Assembly (NCBI GenBank): GCA_018343915.1
Contig: JABRWF010000001.1
Location: forward strand, 4,402,001-4,466,000
Source: Agroathelia rolfsii
Lineage: Eukaryota > Basidiomycota > Agaricomycetes > Amylocorticiales > Amylocorticiaceae
DNA: 64,000 bases
Direction: 5' to 3'
The notes beneath the pieces were generated by a model. The model did not search any database, had not been told where the DNA came from, and saw only the letters and a program-made list of their open reading frames with translations. Within the stretch, counting starts at the first letter, position 1, and each line of letters begins with the position of its first letter. Positions 22,223-34,068 of this stretch are shown here, in pieces. The position numbers and the translations under genes are program-made.

Positions 22223-24879
22223 TTAAACTATCTTAAGGTCCTGTTTATGTTTATTTAGCCAGGATGAATCAACCATGATGGAATGAGTGAGATACAAACA
22301 GACCTTTTTGATAAGGTTGCGCGCGATAGGATGGAATGCGCTTTCTGACCTGGTAAACGTATCCACTGCAAGTTTTTCGTCTACTTTATAAACCTCTCGG
22401 AATATAGGCCTGCAGAACTTCATCCGGCCTTTGATAACATCCGAACCGTCTTCACCAACGACCCATTTCGCAGCCTCGATAGCAAAAGCTTTGGACTGTT
22501 CAGTTGAAGGATCAACAAGAGCCACTTCATAGAACCTCAGTTTTATCTCTGCATTTTGGGTAGTGGAGAATCCGTAAAGCTCGCCAAGTCGAGCAACGTG
22601 TGAAGGTGGTAAAGCAGAATATGTGTGGAGTCGTTCCAGGAAGACAACTACCAGGACAGCTATTTTTAGTAAATAGTTTTATATTTCCAGAATGATGCGC
22701 ATACTTTTTTGATTAGAGTTAAATCCATCCATGTCAGAGGCTTTAAAATCCAGATCCCCCGCTGCGGTTGCACGTGAACTGTTCCAGCGCTCGGCTAAAG
22801 CATAAGCCTCAGTGGCAAGGCTCTCATCGTACTCAACATCGACGGGTAATTTGAGACCTTCGCCAAAGAACCAAGCCTTTTTTTTAAAAAAAAAAAAAAA
22901 AAAAAAATAACCCCCGTTTAAATCAAAAAGAACGAAAAATAAGTCTAAGACCGGTGCGCATACATCAAAGTCAACTTTTGCAAGAGCAGCCTTCTGCTCG
23001 GCGCTGCCATTCTTTTCCCAGTATTGAAGAAGATGATCTTTCCACTGGAACGTGTCGATACTCTGACCCATGAAGGTGTTGACGTAGTCGCGAATGTAAG
23101 GAAGGAAGGCATCGAGACCGCCCAATGTTCTTTCTATAATGAAGCGTAACGTCAGTACCGCAAACAAGATATGACTGGTTGCACACTACAGACCCAGATA
23201 TAGAAGGAAGTTGGCGCCTTTATCATATGGGACTCGGCTGTATGCGTCATCAGGATCTTCTCCTACTTCAAAATTAATCACAAGTCTCTGGTATTTGGGT
23301 CTATCTGCGTAATTTCTCAGGTCATTATCTAGAGCCTTCCTGCCAATGATGTAAGAAAACCCGCGCTCCGCAGGTGAGTAGAGAACTTGAAGAAGGACTC
23401 GTTCCATATACGTTGTCCAGCCTTCGTTAAGCCAGAAAGAACTGGAGTCTGCTTGGGTAACACCATTTCCGAACCAAGAGTGCGTCAGCTCATGGACAAC
23501 AACATTAACCAATGACCGATCTCCAGCAAGTAAAGCTTGATTTAAAGGATTAGTCATGGCTCCTTCAACTTTCTTGTGTATGTGGATAATGAACCTACTC
23601 GGGGTAAGGAATGTAAGACAAGCATTTTCCATACCACCATATGGGAATGAGGGTGGCAGAACAAGCAAGTCGTATACGCCAAACTTGTACGGAACTACAA
23701 TTTCCTCTTCCTTTGCTAAGAATCTAATACAAATATGGTGAATAAGAAAAGTCAAAGTGCATATCATTCAACCGAGGCTAACCTTCCTGTATCTTCGCTG
23801 AACTCCCAGTAAGCAGCATCAATGAGTTCTGGTTCCGCCCAGATGCCGCTTCTGTAGGTTTTACCCTGAGGCAAAGGCAACGCCTTGTACCTGACATTTC
23901 CGCATGCGATGGCAATCAAATAAGACGGAATCCCGATAGGCTAGACAAAAAATATTCGTTTGTAAGCATATACGCTTTTTTAGATAAGCACACAAACCTG
24001 ATTGTATGCGTAAGTCACCAAATCTTTCCCGATCTCTTTCCCATCATGAGGTGGTCCATCAGATGGGGGGGATACACGAATAGCAGACATCAGGGCAGGG
24101 AGAACGGATGTGACCTTTGCGCTATATTTCTGTGAAAACCATTAGCGTTGAACTGAGCTAGTGTATTGTGAAGGAGATGATCTTTACAATCTTCAACGAA
24201 GGAGTATCTAGATAATCAGGTCGATATAGAAGTATGATCGTCGAAGTGCTTTTAACTGGGACTTACCCTGTAAGGGCGCTAATGCACGCGCATGGATAGG
24301 CTGGCATTGGCTGAACAAGTACGGAAAAGTTTTTCCCTGCGTTTGCCTGACAGAATCAAGTCATTATAGACCTTTTGAAGCCATGGAATACGTACTCTTT
24401 ATCCAGCCATTGCAAGGCTGTGCAATCTTTGGTGGTGCTATACTTGATTGACACAGATACACTCGACCCAGCCTTGATAGGGCTCGCCAAAGGAATGTGC
24501 AGCGCAGACCCCATGACTGGATGCTTAGGCTTGACTTCATACTAGAAATATTAGTGTTAATGATGTTCAGGCAAAGATAACTATGCAATCATAGCCTTAC
24601 GGAGACTGCGGTACCACCGACAGAGGCGCTCTCGATGATAAGATCGCTTGTATCAAAACTATAAAGAATTATTTTATACTTGACTCAGATTTTGATATAT
24701 GAGAGACAGGATGATCGATAAACCGACATGACTTCATTCACATCATCAATTCTGGCGATGAGTTTGTGGGTAGCAGTTCCCTTGATAATCGCAGCATCGA
24801 AATCGACAAGCCAGTCCAGAGAGACATGATCGGTGGCAATTTGGAGATAATTGGACTGAGTAGTAGGATCAGGTTTCAT
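22223..24879 (-). CDS. M1 metallopeptidase, leukotriene A4 hydrolase type, copy 2
   Basis: Tandem paralogue of the neighbour at 19329-22033, same strand, 189 bp apart. It starts at 24879 (MKPDPTTQSNYLQ) and ends in an 18-nt exon (22223-22240, DLKIV-stop). Seen: TDHVSLDWLVDFDAAIIKGT, GGMENACLTF near 23625-23645, HELTHSWFGNGVTQADSSSF near 23455-23505 continuing in the same exon to WLNEGWTTY, and GRMKFCRPIFREVYK. Catalytic residues are intact, so both copies look functional. Most intron positions are shared with copy 1, but the intron between HELTH and WLNEG is missing here. One intron (about 22876-22963) carries a T8-A22 homopolymer at its 3' splice site. The tandem layout indicates unequal-crossover duplication followed by divergence. 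Confidence 0.9.
22878..22907. repeat. T8-A22 homopolymer dyad in an aminopeptidase intron
   Basis: Eight T followed directly by 22 A on the plus strand, inside an intron of aminopeptidase copy 2 and touching its 3' splice site. The equivalent intron of copy 1 has no such run. Confidence 0.9.
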
Positions 24880-25554
24880 GACTTCTTGGTCCTTTCACTA
24901 TGAAACTCAGTTTATTGTGTTGATCGAGGTCAAGATGAACCGCCTAATGAACAGGCGTATCAAATAAACAAATAAAGCACGACCTCGCTGGCGTGTAATT
25001 GTGTTGTTCTCGGAAGTATTATACCCGGCGCCCGAGCCATGCGGGACCCCTGGCCACATCGTAGCAACCGTAGCACGATTCGCATGAAAGCACAACTGTG
25101 TCCAAGCTGGTTGACAACGATCATCAAGGATTGTCTACAGGTAGATTTTAACTCCATTTGGAGAGAATAATAAAAAAGTATGTACAATAGAAGAACATCA
25201 CAGACACAAAAAAGACGCGCAGTTATATTAAATGATAGCCCAAGTCCGATTGTCACTGTTCCGTTGATAAAAACATCACAGAGGTCAAAATATCAAAGTG
25301 AATGAATGGATACACAGGTAGCGAGGGAAGATTACATAAAAAAGATGAAAAGAAATACAATGGATGAGGTGATGCTATTATGAAGCCGTAAGTGGTTTAG
25401 TGCTACACGTGTGTGGGAGAAAATGAGGGACGGAGATGAAGAAAATAAGTCCATTGGATGGGCGTGCAGAGATCGTCAGTAGGAGGGGATCCGAAAAATG
25501 AATTTTTTAGACAAATTTATGCTATACGACTGATGAAATCATTCTGCTCGCTGA
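24880..25554. other. Intergenic, no gene seen
   Basis: About 675 bp between the aminopeptidase start and the stop of the next minus-strand gene. Only short, non-conserved open frames occur. It should hold the promoter of aminopeptidase copy 2 and the 3' UTR of the hypothetical gene. Confidence 0.4.
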
Positions 25555-26288
25555 TTACACGGCTAGCTGACGAATACCAAAAGGATACTGAAAAATTGAG
25601 ATAAGGCCAGTGAACAAGGGAAAAGACAAGTGTAGCGAACCTTGGAGGGCAATTCGCGGGAAGTGGTAGGCGACAGCCTTCGTTTGGAGGGCAAGCCCAT
25701 GTGTGGCAATACGGGGCTATCTTCAGGCGTCTGTGGTCCAGAAAAGTCTTCTACACGAATTTCAGTTTTAGTAGGGCTAATAGAAGCTATTTAATATGAT
25801 GGTGTGGGCCTACCGCTGCTATCACTTTCAATAGGGGTCAAGATAACTTCGTTCATCCACTCCCCATCATCGACGTAGGGAAGCTCGACAACTTCCAGAG
25901 CAGGAGCCCAGACCGCAGAGGGGGAGAGCATGGCCGCAATAGGCCTGCGCGCTGAGCCGATGGCGGGGATAGTAATCGTCGGCTTCTTGGGCTGAGGAGC
26001 GAGCTGCGGGCACTGCTTTGAAGACAGAGATGGGGAAGTCGGAGACTCTGAAACGACGATCTCGGGCAGCGGCTCTTTTGAGACGTAGTTCTGGGGACAG
26101 TTCCTTGCCATGTCGGTGTCGACCTTCAGGCCGAGACATATGGCCATTTTCTTTGCGTGGAAAGTACGGTAACGGTATACGCGAGCATGTGCGGCGATCC
26201 ATGAAATACGCTCAGCGGCACAGCGGTGGATGTAGAGCAAATCCTGGAACGTTTCGATGTTCAAAGCGCGGATGGAGGTGGAAGGCAT
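25555..26288 (-). CDS. Hypothetical 205-aa protein
   Basis: Not recognised. Exons (minus) 25814-26288, 25641-25750, 25555-25587; 618 nt, 205 aa, phase consistent, each intron with normal GT-AG ends. The first 60 residues look helical (FQDLLYIHRCAAERISWIAA) with several Cys and aromatic residues. The remainder is Pro/Ser-rich and low complexity, with an acidic patch (YVDDGEWMNEV) and SP/TP sites (GPQTPEDSP, RRLSPTTS) that could be kinase targets. No membrane segment or signal peptide. It may be a regulatory or scaffold protein; no function is claimed. Confidence 0.6.
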
Positions 26289-27738
26289 AATCGTAATAAA
26301 TGGCGCGGATGATTATGTTCTTAGAGGAGGAAAAGAGCTCAAAGGTCAAGGCTGTCAAATTTTGTGGCACCGAAGAAAAAGAGGGGAAATATAAATGCGA
26401 AAATGCAACAGAGTTCGTTAACAAAGAAATGAGGATAGAGAGTGCGGAATGAACACGCGCAGCGCGTCAAAGAGAGTATAACCTCAGAAGGAGGTAGAGG
26501 ATAAAGAAAGAAGAGTTGAGCAAGCTGAAGAGAAGCGCCAGCTGTCGAGTAGTTCATCCTTTATACAGGTCTCAGAAAAAAGCGATGGGCGGAGAGAAGC
26601 TCCGAAGACAAGAACAAAAAGAACGGACTAGGTTGTTTCTCCGCCGCAGAAGTCGTTAGCATGGTTGACTTTGTTATCCAGCGAGTGAGATGAGAAGATC
26701 GGATAATGAAACGGGATGATCCAGGTACTCGTCGAGATGGAGCGAAAGAAAGAAAGAAAAATACAAGGACGTCATGGGCGCCAATCTTTGCGTTGCTCCC
26801 GATTGCAAGCGGGTAAAACATGTGCACATTCATATATACAATATATTAGTAAATAGGGTAATCAATCAATTGTCTCAGCAGGGGCCAAATCGACGCGTTT
26901 GTGTTCGAAAGAAGAACTCTGAAAGAGTATTCAAGGACAAGAAGCGGTGCTGATATAAATTTGTGGCGCGGCTGAGCGCTGAGCCACTGTGCAAGAAGTC
27001 CGGCCTCCACCGGGCTGAAACACTTGGATACCTGTGGGTGCTTGTGGACGACAATTCATGCCATTCCCTCATAAAGTTTCATGAATGCCGTGCAGCCGGA
27101 CACCGAGCTTGCCAATACACACAAGGCAGCGGCAATCAGGCGGAGCATACAATTGTGGCAGTCATTACCGATTTATGTTGATTTGATGATAAGGTTGCAA
27201 AAGTTATTATCAATGATTTCACGTGCATTGGGCGCGCAGTTGGCCGCAGTGCCCTATTATGTTCACATTCAGTGCAACAGTTCAAGAATTTGATAATTGC
27301 CACCAAATATAATACCACCAACCCAAATTATCTCTCGCTCACAGCTTAAATGTAAGCTGCCGACGTGAACAGGTCGTGGATGACAGCGCTTATCAGCATG
27401 CAAATGGAAAAAAAATCATGCATTGGGAAATGAAGATAAGTCACGTGGAAGTATCCACGAGTTTTGATTAGGCGCACGCAAGCTGTGGTAATAAGAATGC
27501 GACGAACGCCAACGGTAGCACTAGGATGATCCAACAACACTACGAAACAAGCTGATCTTGCAGGCAGAAAGAATACAGAAGATTAGGTTCAACACGCATC
27601 AGAAATGAAACCGAACGAGGTATCTACACGTGTCACAAGCATGGGCAGTACGGGCCCATGATACAAATGAATCTTGGAAGCCATACGCCCGTGGAAGGAT
27701 GCATAGATGCAAGGCAGGCTACACTGCAAGCTGGTGCA
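26289..27738. other. Long intergenic region, no gene seen
   Basis: About 1.45 kb between the hypothetical gene and OST5. The first 600 bp, read on the minus strand, are pyrimidine-rich and likely form the hypothetical gene's promoter and leader. A short purine run (GAAAGAAAGAAAG) lies near 26743-26760. No coding exon with family likeness, tRNA or mobile element was recognised in the rest. Confidence 0.4.
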
Positions 27739-28039
27739 TTACACGTACACACCAACTGTGCAGAACAAGGCAACGACGCCGAAGCCTCCCAACAGGCTGG
27801 CAAGGAAGGCCACGGCAGCCTCGCGTGCTGGAATCAAGCTCTTGGGAAGCCTTGAAGTGTTGGATGTAGTATGAGCTATGAGGCACAGGATCGTACAAAT
27901 GACATGCATACGTGGAGAAATAAAAGCCGAGTGCGAATGTCAAGCCGAGTGAAACAAAGGCGAGCGTGGGTAATGCATCGACGGAGATGTAAGGAGAGAA
28001 GGCAGGGAGCGTCGTATGCAGTGCCTGTGGAGGAGACAT
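27739..28039 (-). CDS. OST5: Oligosaccharyltransferase subunit OST5/TMEM258
   Basis: Small membrane subunit of the ER oligosaccharyltransferase that N-glycosylates nascent proteins. Exons (minus) 27912-28039 and 27850-27739; 240 nt, exactly 79 aa, the same length as human TMEM258 as I recall it. Two membrane helices: LPTLAFVSLGLTFALGFYF in exon 1 and FLASLLGGFGVVALFCTVGV in exon 2, ending GVYV, the characteristic C-terminus of the family. The intron (27851-27911) is 61 nt. It is divergent from YOP1, another ER membrane protein gene, with 354 bp between the starts. Confidence 0.88.
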
Positions 28040-28393
28040 GAGCCTAACATGATGCAATGTATGAGCACAATCAATGGACTGGCCTGGATGGCGCTGTAGG
28101 AATTCTTGTTGGCCATGAAGCTGATGTCGTTGTGTAGTGGAGAGCGTGGTGGCTGGCTCTATTACACCCTCGCCGGAGCCTGCTGACGTATATGGCCCAA
28201 ACATACCACAACATTCGCTCATATCAACCCGCGCAGGCGTTGTCCACGCTCCTCTATCATCTCCCTCCCACGTCCCGTACGCTCACCAGACAACAAAAAC
28301 CAGTCTACCATCGTAAGTCTCGTCTTCTTTTGCTGCAGGCTTATCGTGCTTTTATCTCCCTGACGAGGTCTAACATTGCTGTCGCGTGCTCAG
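28040..28393. promoter_or_regulatory. Divergent promoter region of OST5 and YOP1
   Basis: 354 bp between two divergent start codons. The YOP1 side has a CT-rich leader (CTCCTCTATCATCTCCCTCC) typical of fungal transcription start regions. No TATA box is obvious. An upstream non-coding exon for either gene cannot be excluded. Confidence 0.45.
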
Positions 28394-29114
28394 ATGTCTG
28401 CTCAGCAAAACATCAAGCAACACCCACTTGTGCAACAAGCATCGGGGAAAATTGACTATTACATTCAGCAGCTCGACAAGGAGGTATGTTGTTTATCAGC
28501 TCAGAACTATTTATTTGCTTTTCCCTGACATGACGTATTTTTTCTTTCTTTTTTCTTCGCACTAGTTAACCAAATATCCCGTCCTTGCCGCTTTTGAGCA
28601 ACGCACACAGGTTCCTAAATCGTATGCCGTTATTGGTGCCGTGACGCTTCTTGCCATTCTTCACCTTGTCAACCCTCTCGCTGCTCCCATCTCCAACCTC
28701 GTTGGCTGGGCACTTCCTGCCTATCTCTCGGTCAAGGCTATTGAGAGCCCTGCTGCGCAGGATGATGTCCAATGGTTGACGTACTGGACCGTCTTCGGAA
28801 GCTTCAACTTTATTGAATCCTTTGCTCTCCGTGCTCTCCTGTACTACTTCCCCTGGTACTTTGCTTTCAAGACCCTCTTCATCCTCTGGCTGCAGCTTCC
28901 GGCTTTCCGCGTGAGTTTTCACACTTGATAAATTTCACGTGTTTATATCCGACGGTTTGTTGACGTCACTGCCATCCGCCAGGGCGCACAAAAGGCCTAC
29001 TTCTCCGTGATTAGGCCTCTCCTTGCCAATGTTAATGCTCGTGCTGTTACTTCCGTGCCCGAGTCAACTGCGTCCGCTGACACTCTCCGTGACCGCGTCG
29101 CTGCTGCTGAGTAA
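28394..29114 (+). CDS. YOP1: ER-shaping protein Yop1/REEP (TB2/DP1/HVA22 family)
   Basis: Membrane-curving protein of tubular ER, partner of reticulons. Exons 28394-28483, 28566-28910, 28983-29114; 567 nt, 188 aa, phase consistent. The N-terminus MSAQQNIKQHPLVQQ is followed by IDYYIQQLDKELTKYP. The core has hydrophobic hairpins (VIGAVTLLAILHLVNPLAAP; VGWALPAYLSVKAIESP) and the family signature DDVQWLTYWTVFGSFNFIES. A C-terminal amphipathic helix begins GAQKAYFSVIRPLLANV. Length matches yeast Yop1 (about 180 aa). Confidence 0.93.
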
Positions 29115-30164
29115 GAGAATGGAAAAGTCCTGACAAGGTTTTTTTTCTTTTTCTTTTCTTTTTATATCCGCTTCCTTTCTTGCACTAGACTTTCTTTTCC
29201 TTTCTTTTCTTTCTTCGCTATTTTTTGCGTGCTCAGCACTGCAAGATGTGAGATTACAGTAGTGTAATGAGTATAGTCGGTTTCTCTCGCTATCTTTATC
29301 TCGTCGACTGTATCCTGCTCTGATTGGGAATGTACGGTATATGCAGTATGTCGTGTGAGCATTGGTCTAGTTCCCGGTTGGGCTTCGCTAGAGGCGCGAG
29401 AAGCCTGAAGGAAGGAGCATGATGGTGACAGGCACCGAATGCTAGGAGGGTGTGTGCCTCTCTGAGGCCTAGGGGCCGGATGCCCACTTGCCGTGTCTGC
29501 TTTTGCCACGGCATCCACTGGCCGATTCTGTTCATTTCAATTCAACTTGGGGTCCCACATTATGATGAATATGAGTGGCCGCATCAGTCTCAAGTTGTGC
29601 ATCGTCAATTGCAAGTCCAGTTTATTTCTTGTGACGGTGCCTGGCATATACTAGAAAATCACTTGTGGGATCCACGGCCTGGAAGACAAGATTCGGAGGG
29701 GCTCTGCATTGCAACTTTGCCGAGTGATACGATGATGGTGGTTGTCGCGAGCATGAAATGCACCTGATGCCTGACCATGCTGTCCTCTGTTCTTAGGCGG
29801 ACTCGTTTTGAGACTCGTGCCAGTATCCATGATTGTAGCAGCTGATACAGCGGCATTGCAGACAAGGGGGTACGACGGAGCTGGGGGAAACATGAAGGAG
29901 TTGCTGTTCTTGACCGACAGGCTGCAGTCTTCTCTCCCTGCTCCGAGCCGAGGTCAGTGAATGATTTTGATTATCTCTGGGCATTCCTTTCCTGGCCGGG
30001 TCGCCTGCGCTGGCATGCCGTGGCGGATAAGGGCCCATATGCCGTTCGAAGCCTTGCCATCAACACAAAGTCTATATCCCTTGTCCTCCTGCTGATGGGA
30101 CCGACAACGATAGGGCTATCGCATTCCCTGCGCCAACATTCTCCAAACACCCTCTCGCACACGT
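29115..30164. other. Intergenic, YOP1 3' flank and transporter upstream region
   Basis: The first 120 bp are T-rich (TTTTTTTTCTTTTTCTTTTC), consistent with the YOP1 3' UTR and termination zone. No gene is supported in the remaining kilobase before the transporter promoter; open frames there are short and lack family likeness. Confidence 0.4.
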
Positions 30165-30172
30165 ATATAATA
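30165..30172 (+). promoter_or_regulatory. Probable TATA box of the UNC-93-like transporter
   Basis: TATAATAT-type motif (CACGTATATAATATCC) about 100 bp upstream of the start codon, followed by a CT-rich leader (CTTTCCTTCTCTCCAG) where transcription probably starts. Position and context are typical; no experimental support. Confidence 0.45.
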
Positions 30173-30268
30173 TCCGGTCCATGACCCGTCGCATACCCTT
30201 TCCTTCTCTCCAGGGTTGCTCCGCACCTTTTCTCTCCTCTCACTGCGCTTTCATCCTTGTTGCCTCCC

Positions 30269-32434
30269 ATGGCTGAACCAGTGAACGAGAAGTACGACGC
30301 AAGTGTCGATGGCTCGCCCGACGCTACCTCTGCTGCCCCTGCCCATGCCCCTGCCGAGGTTGCCCCCCAGCGTAAGGGTCTCGCTGCCCTGTACTATCAC
30401 CCCGTAACCCAGGTTATCATGCTTGGATTTGTGTGTTTCATGGGTCCTGGTCTCTACAACTCCCTCAGTGGTATCGGTGGTGGTGGCCAAGTCACACCGA
30501 CCACGTCCGATAATGCAAACTCAGCCCTCTACGCGACCTTTGCATTCATGGCCTTCTTTGGAGGGTAATGGCTGTTAAACCCTATTGTTACCCCAAATGA
30601 CATTGCCTGATGTTGTCAAACACCCCATTTGACAGGTCTGTCAACAACAAACTTGGAGCTCGCTTAACTTTGTTGCTCGGAACGGTTGGATACCCCCTTT
30701 ACATCGGCTCCTTCCTGTCTGTATTCATATGCGTTTGTTTACCATTGAACAGCAATATCTGACAGAGTTCATACTTCCAGTGCGCTGAACATCCACCCCA
30801 ATGCTGGTGGTTTTGTCATTGCCGCTGGTGCCATTCTTGGCATCTGTGCTGGTTTACTTTGGACAGCGCAGGGCTCGCTTATGCTTGCCTACCCCACCGA
30901 AGGTATGAAGGGAAGGTACATCAGTATCTTTTGGGCTATTTTCAACCTTGGTGGTGTCGTTGGAGCTGCCGTCGCTGTAGGGCTCAACTATAACAGAACC
31001 ACTGCCAATTCTGGTACGTACCCATCCAATACAACGCGAATCCAGAGCTTATATCACCTTCAAATTATACAGTTGGAAATGATACTTATGTACGCCTGGC
31101 TTCCTCGAAATATTCCAACTCGATAAGATGTGCTCATTGCTCCTCCCCAATTTAGATCGCATTCTTGGTGCTGACCTTGATCGGTGTGGTAAGTGCAGTG
31201 GTAAAGAGTATTTGACGGAGCGACAGACGCTTATCAAACCACATAGCTCATCCCGCTGACGATGGCCAACCCCAATAAGATGTATCGTGTCGATGGAACA
31301 CGAGTTGCGACGATCTCCCATCCTTCATGGACGAAGGAACTGCTTGGTCTTTGGGTCACACTGCGCACGGACCCAATGATTATTCTCCTGTTCCCTATGT
31401 TCTTTGCCAGGTTTGTTTTCTGATCTGCTATAATCATTTATCATTCATTATCACTAATGCACCTGACCAGTAACTGGTTCTACACTTGGCAGTTTAGCGA
31501 CTACAACGGCACGCTCTTCAACATTGTACGTAGCCCAATATATATGTTACTACCATGTTTGTGAACCCATCGTTTATATCCATACAGCGCACCCGTTCCC
31601 TCAATAGTTTTATCTACTGGACCTCCCAGATCTTTGGCTCTGCTGCCATCGGTTATCTTCTCGACCAGAATCGCTTCAGGCGCCGATTCCGTGCCTTTGT
31701 GGGATGGACTGTTTTGTTCGCCATGGTTTGGGTTGTTCACATTTGGGCATACTTTTACCAAAAGTTCGTCCTTGTGATCACTGGGATGTTTTCTTTCTCA
31801 CGTCGCTCTCTACAGGGATTATACGCGCGCGTCTATCGATGCCAACCCCAACAGCAAGATTGATATACACAGCAGCGAGTACCCCTCTCGCGTCTGGCTC
31901 TACATTTTCTGTGGTCTCCTCGATTCCATGTGGCAGACGACCGCGTACTGGCTCATGGGCGCTATGTCGAACGATCCTGCAAAGCTTGCTTATTTGGCCG
32001 GCTTTTGTATGTCGGCTATCTTATCTTTCTTTTTTGTTCATTCAGTAGTGACCTCTCTTGCAGATAAATCAATCCAGTCGGCCGGTGCTGCGGGTGCTTG
32101 GCGCGCAGATGGTGTTCTCTTGCCGTAAGTACCTCATTTTATAACAGAGTAGTGCTGGTGAGGAAATTTAACCACTACTCTCGGGTTTCTTTCCACTAGT
32201 TACATGAACATTTTCATCTCCACTTGGGTTCTTCTGATTGCTGGTCTCCTCTTTGCACTCCCCATGGTGCACCTCCGTGTCAAGGACCATACTGATCAAG
32301 CCGATGAGGCCCCGCTGTAAGTTAAAGGTTTCTTGAGCCCTGCCGCTTTGCTAGAGAGCTAAGACTTGCGATTCACTAGTGCTGAACTCAACCAAGAAAA
32401 TGTAACGCAACCCAAGGTTTCCTCGACAGTATAA
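30269..32434 (+). CDS. UNC-93-like major facilitator transporter
   Basis: Multi-span membrane protein of the UNC-93 branch of the MFS; substrate unknown. The start at 30269 gives a charged N-tail, then successive membrane segments split over about ten short exons. Recognisable parts: VTQVIMLGFVCFMGPGLYN (helix 1), GAILGICAGLLWTAQGSLML followed by AYPTEGMKGRYISIFWAIFN (the most conserved block of the family), DPMIILLFPMFFASNWFY, WTVLFAMVWVVHIWAYFY, RVWLYIFCGLLDSMWQTTAY and IFISTWVLLIAGLLFALPM. A final small exon (after 32383) encodes AELNQENVTQPKVSSTV; if its intron is retained the protein ends at 32321 instead. The exact splice between 30717 and 30780 was not settled. It is the last host gene before the transposon cluster. 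Confidence 0.82.
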
Positions 32435-32940
32435 GGGTGTGTAACGATCTTGGGACATACTGTTAGCTATCTTGTAGCTTTCTCTGTTTGTTTCATTTTT
32501 TGGTATTTTCATGGTATGAACGATCTTTATGATGGAATGTGATGCCAATACAGTAGTAATGCTGTAGTTTTATTATGATCAAATGCTTGTTCGGTTTTTA
32601 GTAATGGTTATGCATTGTAAACAGCTAATTACAACAGCAGAAGTGCAAGGTATTGTACCTGGTTTTATTTGGCTTGTATAATACCAATAAAGCTATAAGG
32701 TATAGTGGCATGCAAAAAAAAAAAAAAAAAAAACTGCCTCTACTCGTTCTAGTCAAATTAAACTTGAAAGAACTCTACAACCCCCATTTCTTGTTTGAGT
32801 ATTGATTTATTTCTGTAGACCATGTACAATCCATAGTTTATACTATAACAAAATCAGATATCCAATTATTGTTTAAAGTAAGAGAGGAAGAAAAAATTAG
32901 ATATCATGGTTTCAGCCACAGTAATATTATAGACAAAGAT
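32435..32940. other. AT-rich boundary between host genes and transposon cluster
   Basis: About 500 bp without a gene: the transporter 3' UTR, a run of 20 A at 32714-32733, then AT-rich sequence up to the first LTR fragment. The A-run could be the tail of an old retroposed sequence, but no body of a LINE or SINE was recognised upstream of it. Confidence 0.4.
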
Positions 32941-33235
32941 TGTTACGAGTCGCTCATTTTAATATAATTTTATTTAGAATTTTCACTATTTTTCCCATTT
33001 TTTCCTGATTTTTCTCGATTTTCTGATGTATATATTGTATATTACATAAGTAGATAGTCTGATAACTAAGCAAGTCATGTGACCAGTCAATCATGTGACT
33101 AGCCATCATGTGACTACTAGTCATGTGATATATTATGTAAGCAGAGTCTAGAGCATGGGTCTAGATTCTAACATCATTATAGACTTATAATAATGTAATA
33201 TCACACTACACTGTGCATAGACCATGTAGTATATA
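32941..33235 (+). repeat. LTR F fragment (5' part)
   Basis: Begins TGTTACGAGTCGCTCATTTT and matches, with scattered substitutions, the reverse complement of the right end of the LTR F copy ending at 63022, including the GTCATGTGAC-rich block. It is cut at 33235 by the Tc1/mariner fragment. Confidence 0.8.
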
Positions 33236-33665
33236 CACTGAGTGACAAAACTGTCTCAATGTTTGCATTTTTTACAACTTTTGATCTATATCTCCAGAAA
33301 TAAAATACTTAAAATTATACTAAAAATACTCCTATTAAGTATACCATATCTGCTTTAAATTGAGCCCTGGGTCATGTGATTTGGTCAATAAACCATAGAG
33401 TTATGTATTATTCTTTCAAGAGGTATCATTGAGACAGTTTTATTGCTACTTAATTAAAATATACTTTTTATAGTAAAACACAAGTTATACTATACTAATT
33501 ATGTAAGCAGTGCCACCACACATTTAAATACCCCCTATTTAGTACAAATAAACACAAATAACTCTTAAACTGCTACTACCATCATCTCTATACTACTATA
33601 AAACCTTTATCTAATCAACAAGTCCTTAATGTTATCTACTTGCTTAATAAACATTATTCTACTTC
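33236..33665 (+). mobile_element. Tc1/mariner fragment (left end and transposase N-terminus)
   Basis: Starts CACTGAGTGACAAAAC after a TA dinucleotide and is collinear with 51075 onwards through the TIR and the first codons of the transposase, then stops matching near 33661. The right part was lost, apparently where the Copia LTR begins. At the codon where the other copy has TAA this copy still reads CAA. Confidence 0.85.
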
Positions 33666-33675
33666 TAAAAGGGTA

Positions 33676-34011
33676 TGATACTGGTGGGTAATGCATGACG
33701 CAAGATAATCGAGCAGCACCGGAGTGTCAGATTTAAATCAGACCAGATGAATAAACACACAAGAGACACTATAGATTGTAGTACATGTAAATCATTCTTA
33801 TATACATATAAAATACTGAATAATTGTAATAATTCATCTCTGGTAAAGTGGCCATGACAGTGAAATATGAGAGCAAGAGAAAGTCGTATAGTAGGAACAT
33901 GAAGAGATAGGAAAAACTCATATATATAGTAGAAGAACAAATAAGGAAACTTGCCTATAACAGATGTTTGTTATATTTGTGATATATCATGATAAGCTTA
34001 TGATTTCAACA
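33676..34011 (-). repeat. Ty1/Copia LTR (3' LTR, minus strand)
   Basis: Read on the minus strand it runs TGTTGAAATC ... CAGTATCA, preceded by a G-rich polypurine tract (GTGGGGGAG) and by the Copia RNase H C-terminus at 34069-34248. The outer end at 33676 is less certain than the inner end. Confidence 0.7.
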
Positions 34012-34068
34012 CTCCCCCACAAATAAACAATTCGTTAGAAAAGTGAAATTTGAAATAGAAAACAAAAC

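Noticed and set aside
29115..30160. Short open frames between YOP1 and the transporter, up to 118 codons
   Set aside because: Overlapping on both strands, low complexity or Arg-rich, no splice-consistent extension and no recognisable domain.
32714..32733. Poly-A tail of a LINE or SINE insertion
   Set aside because: Twenty A are present, but no retroposon body or target duplication could be identified around them.
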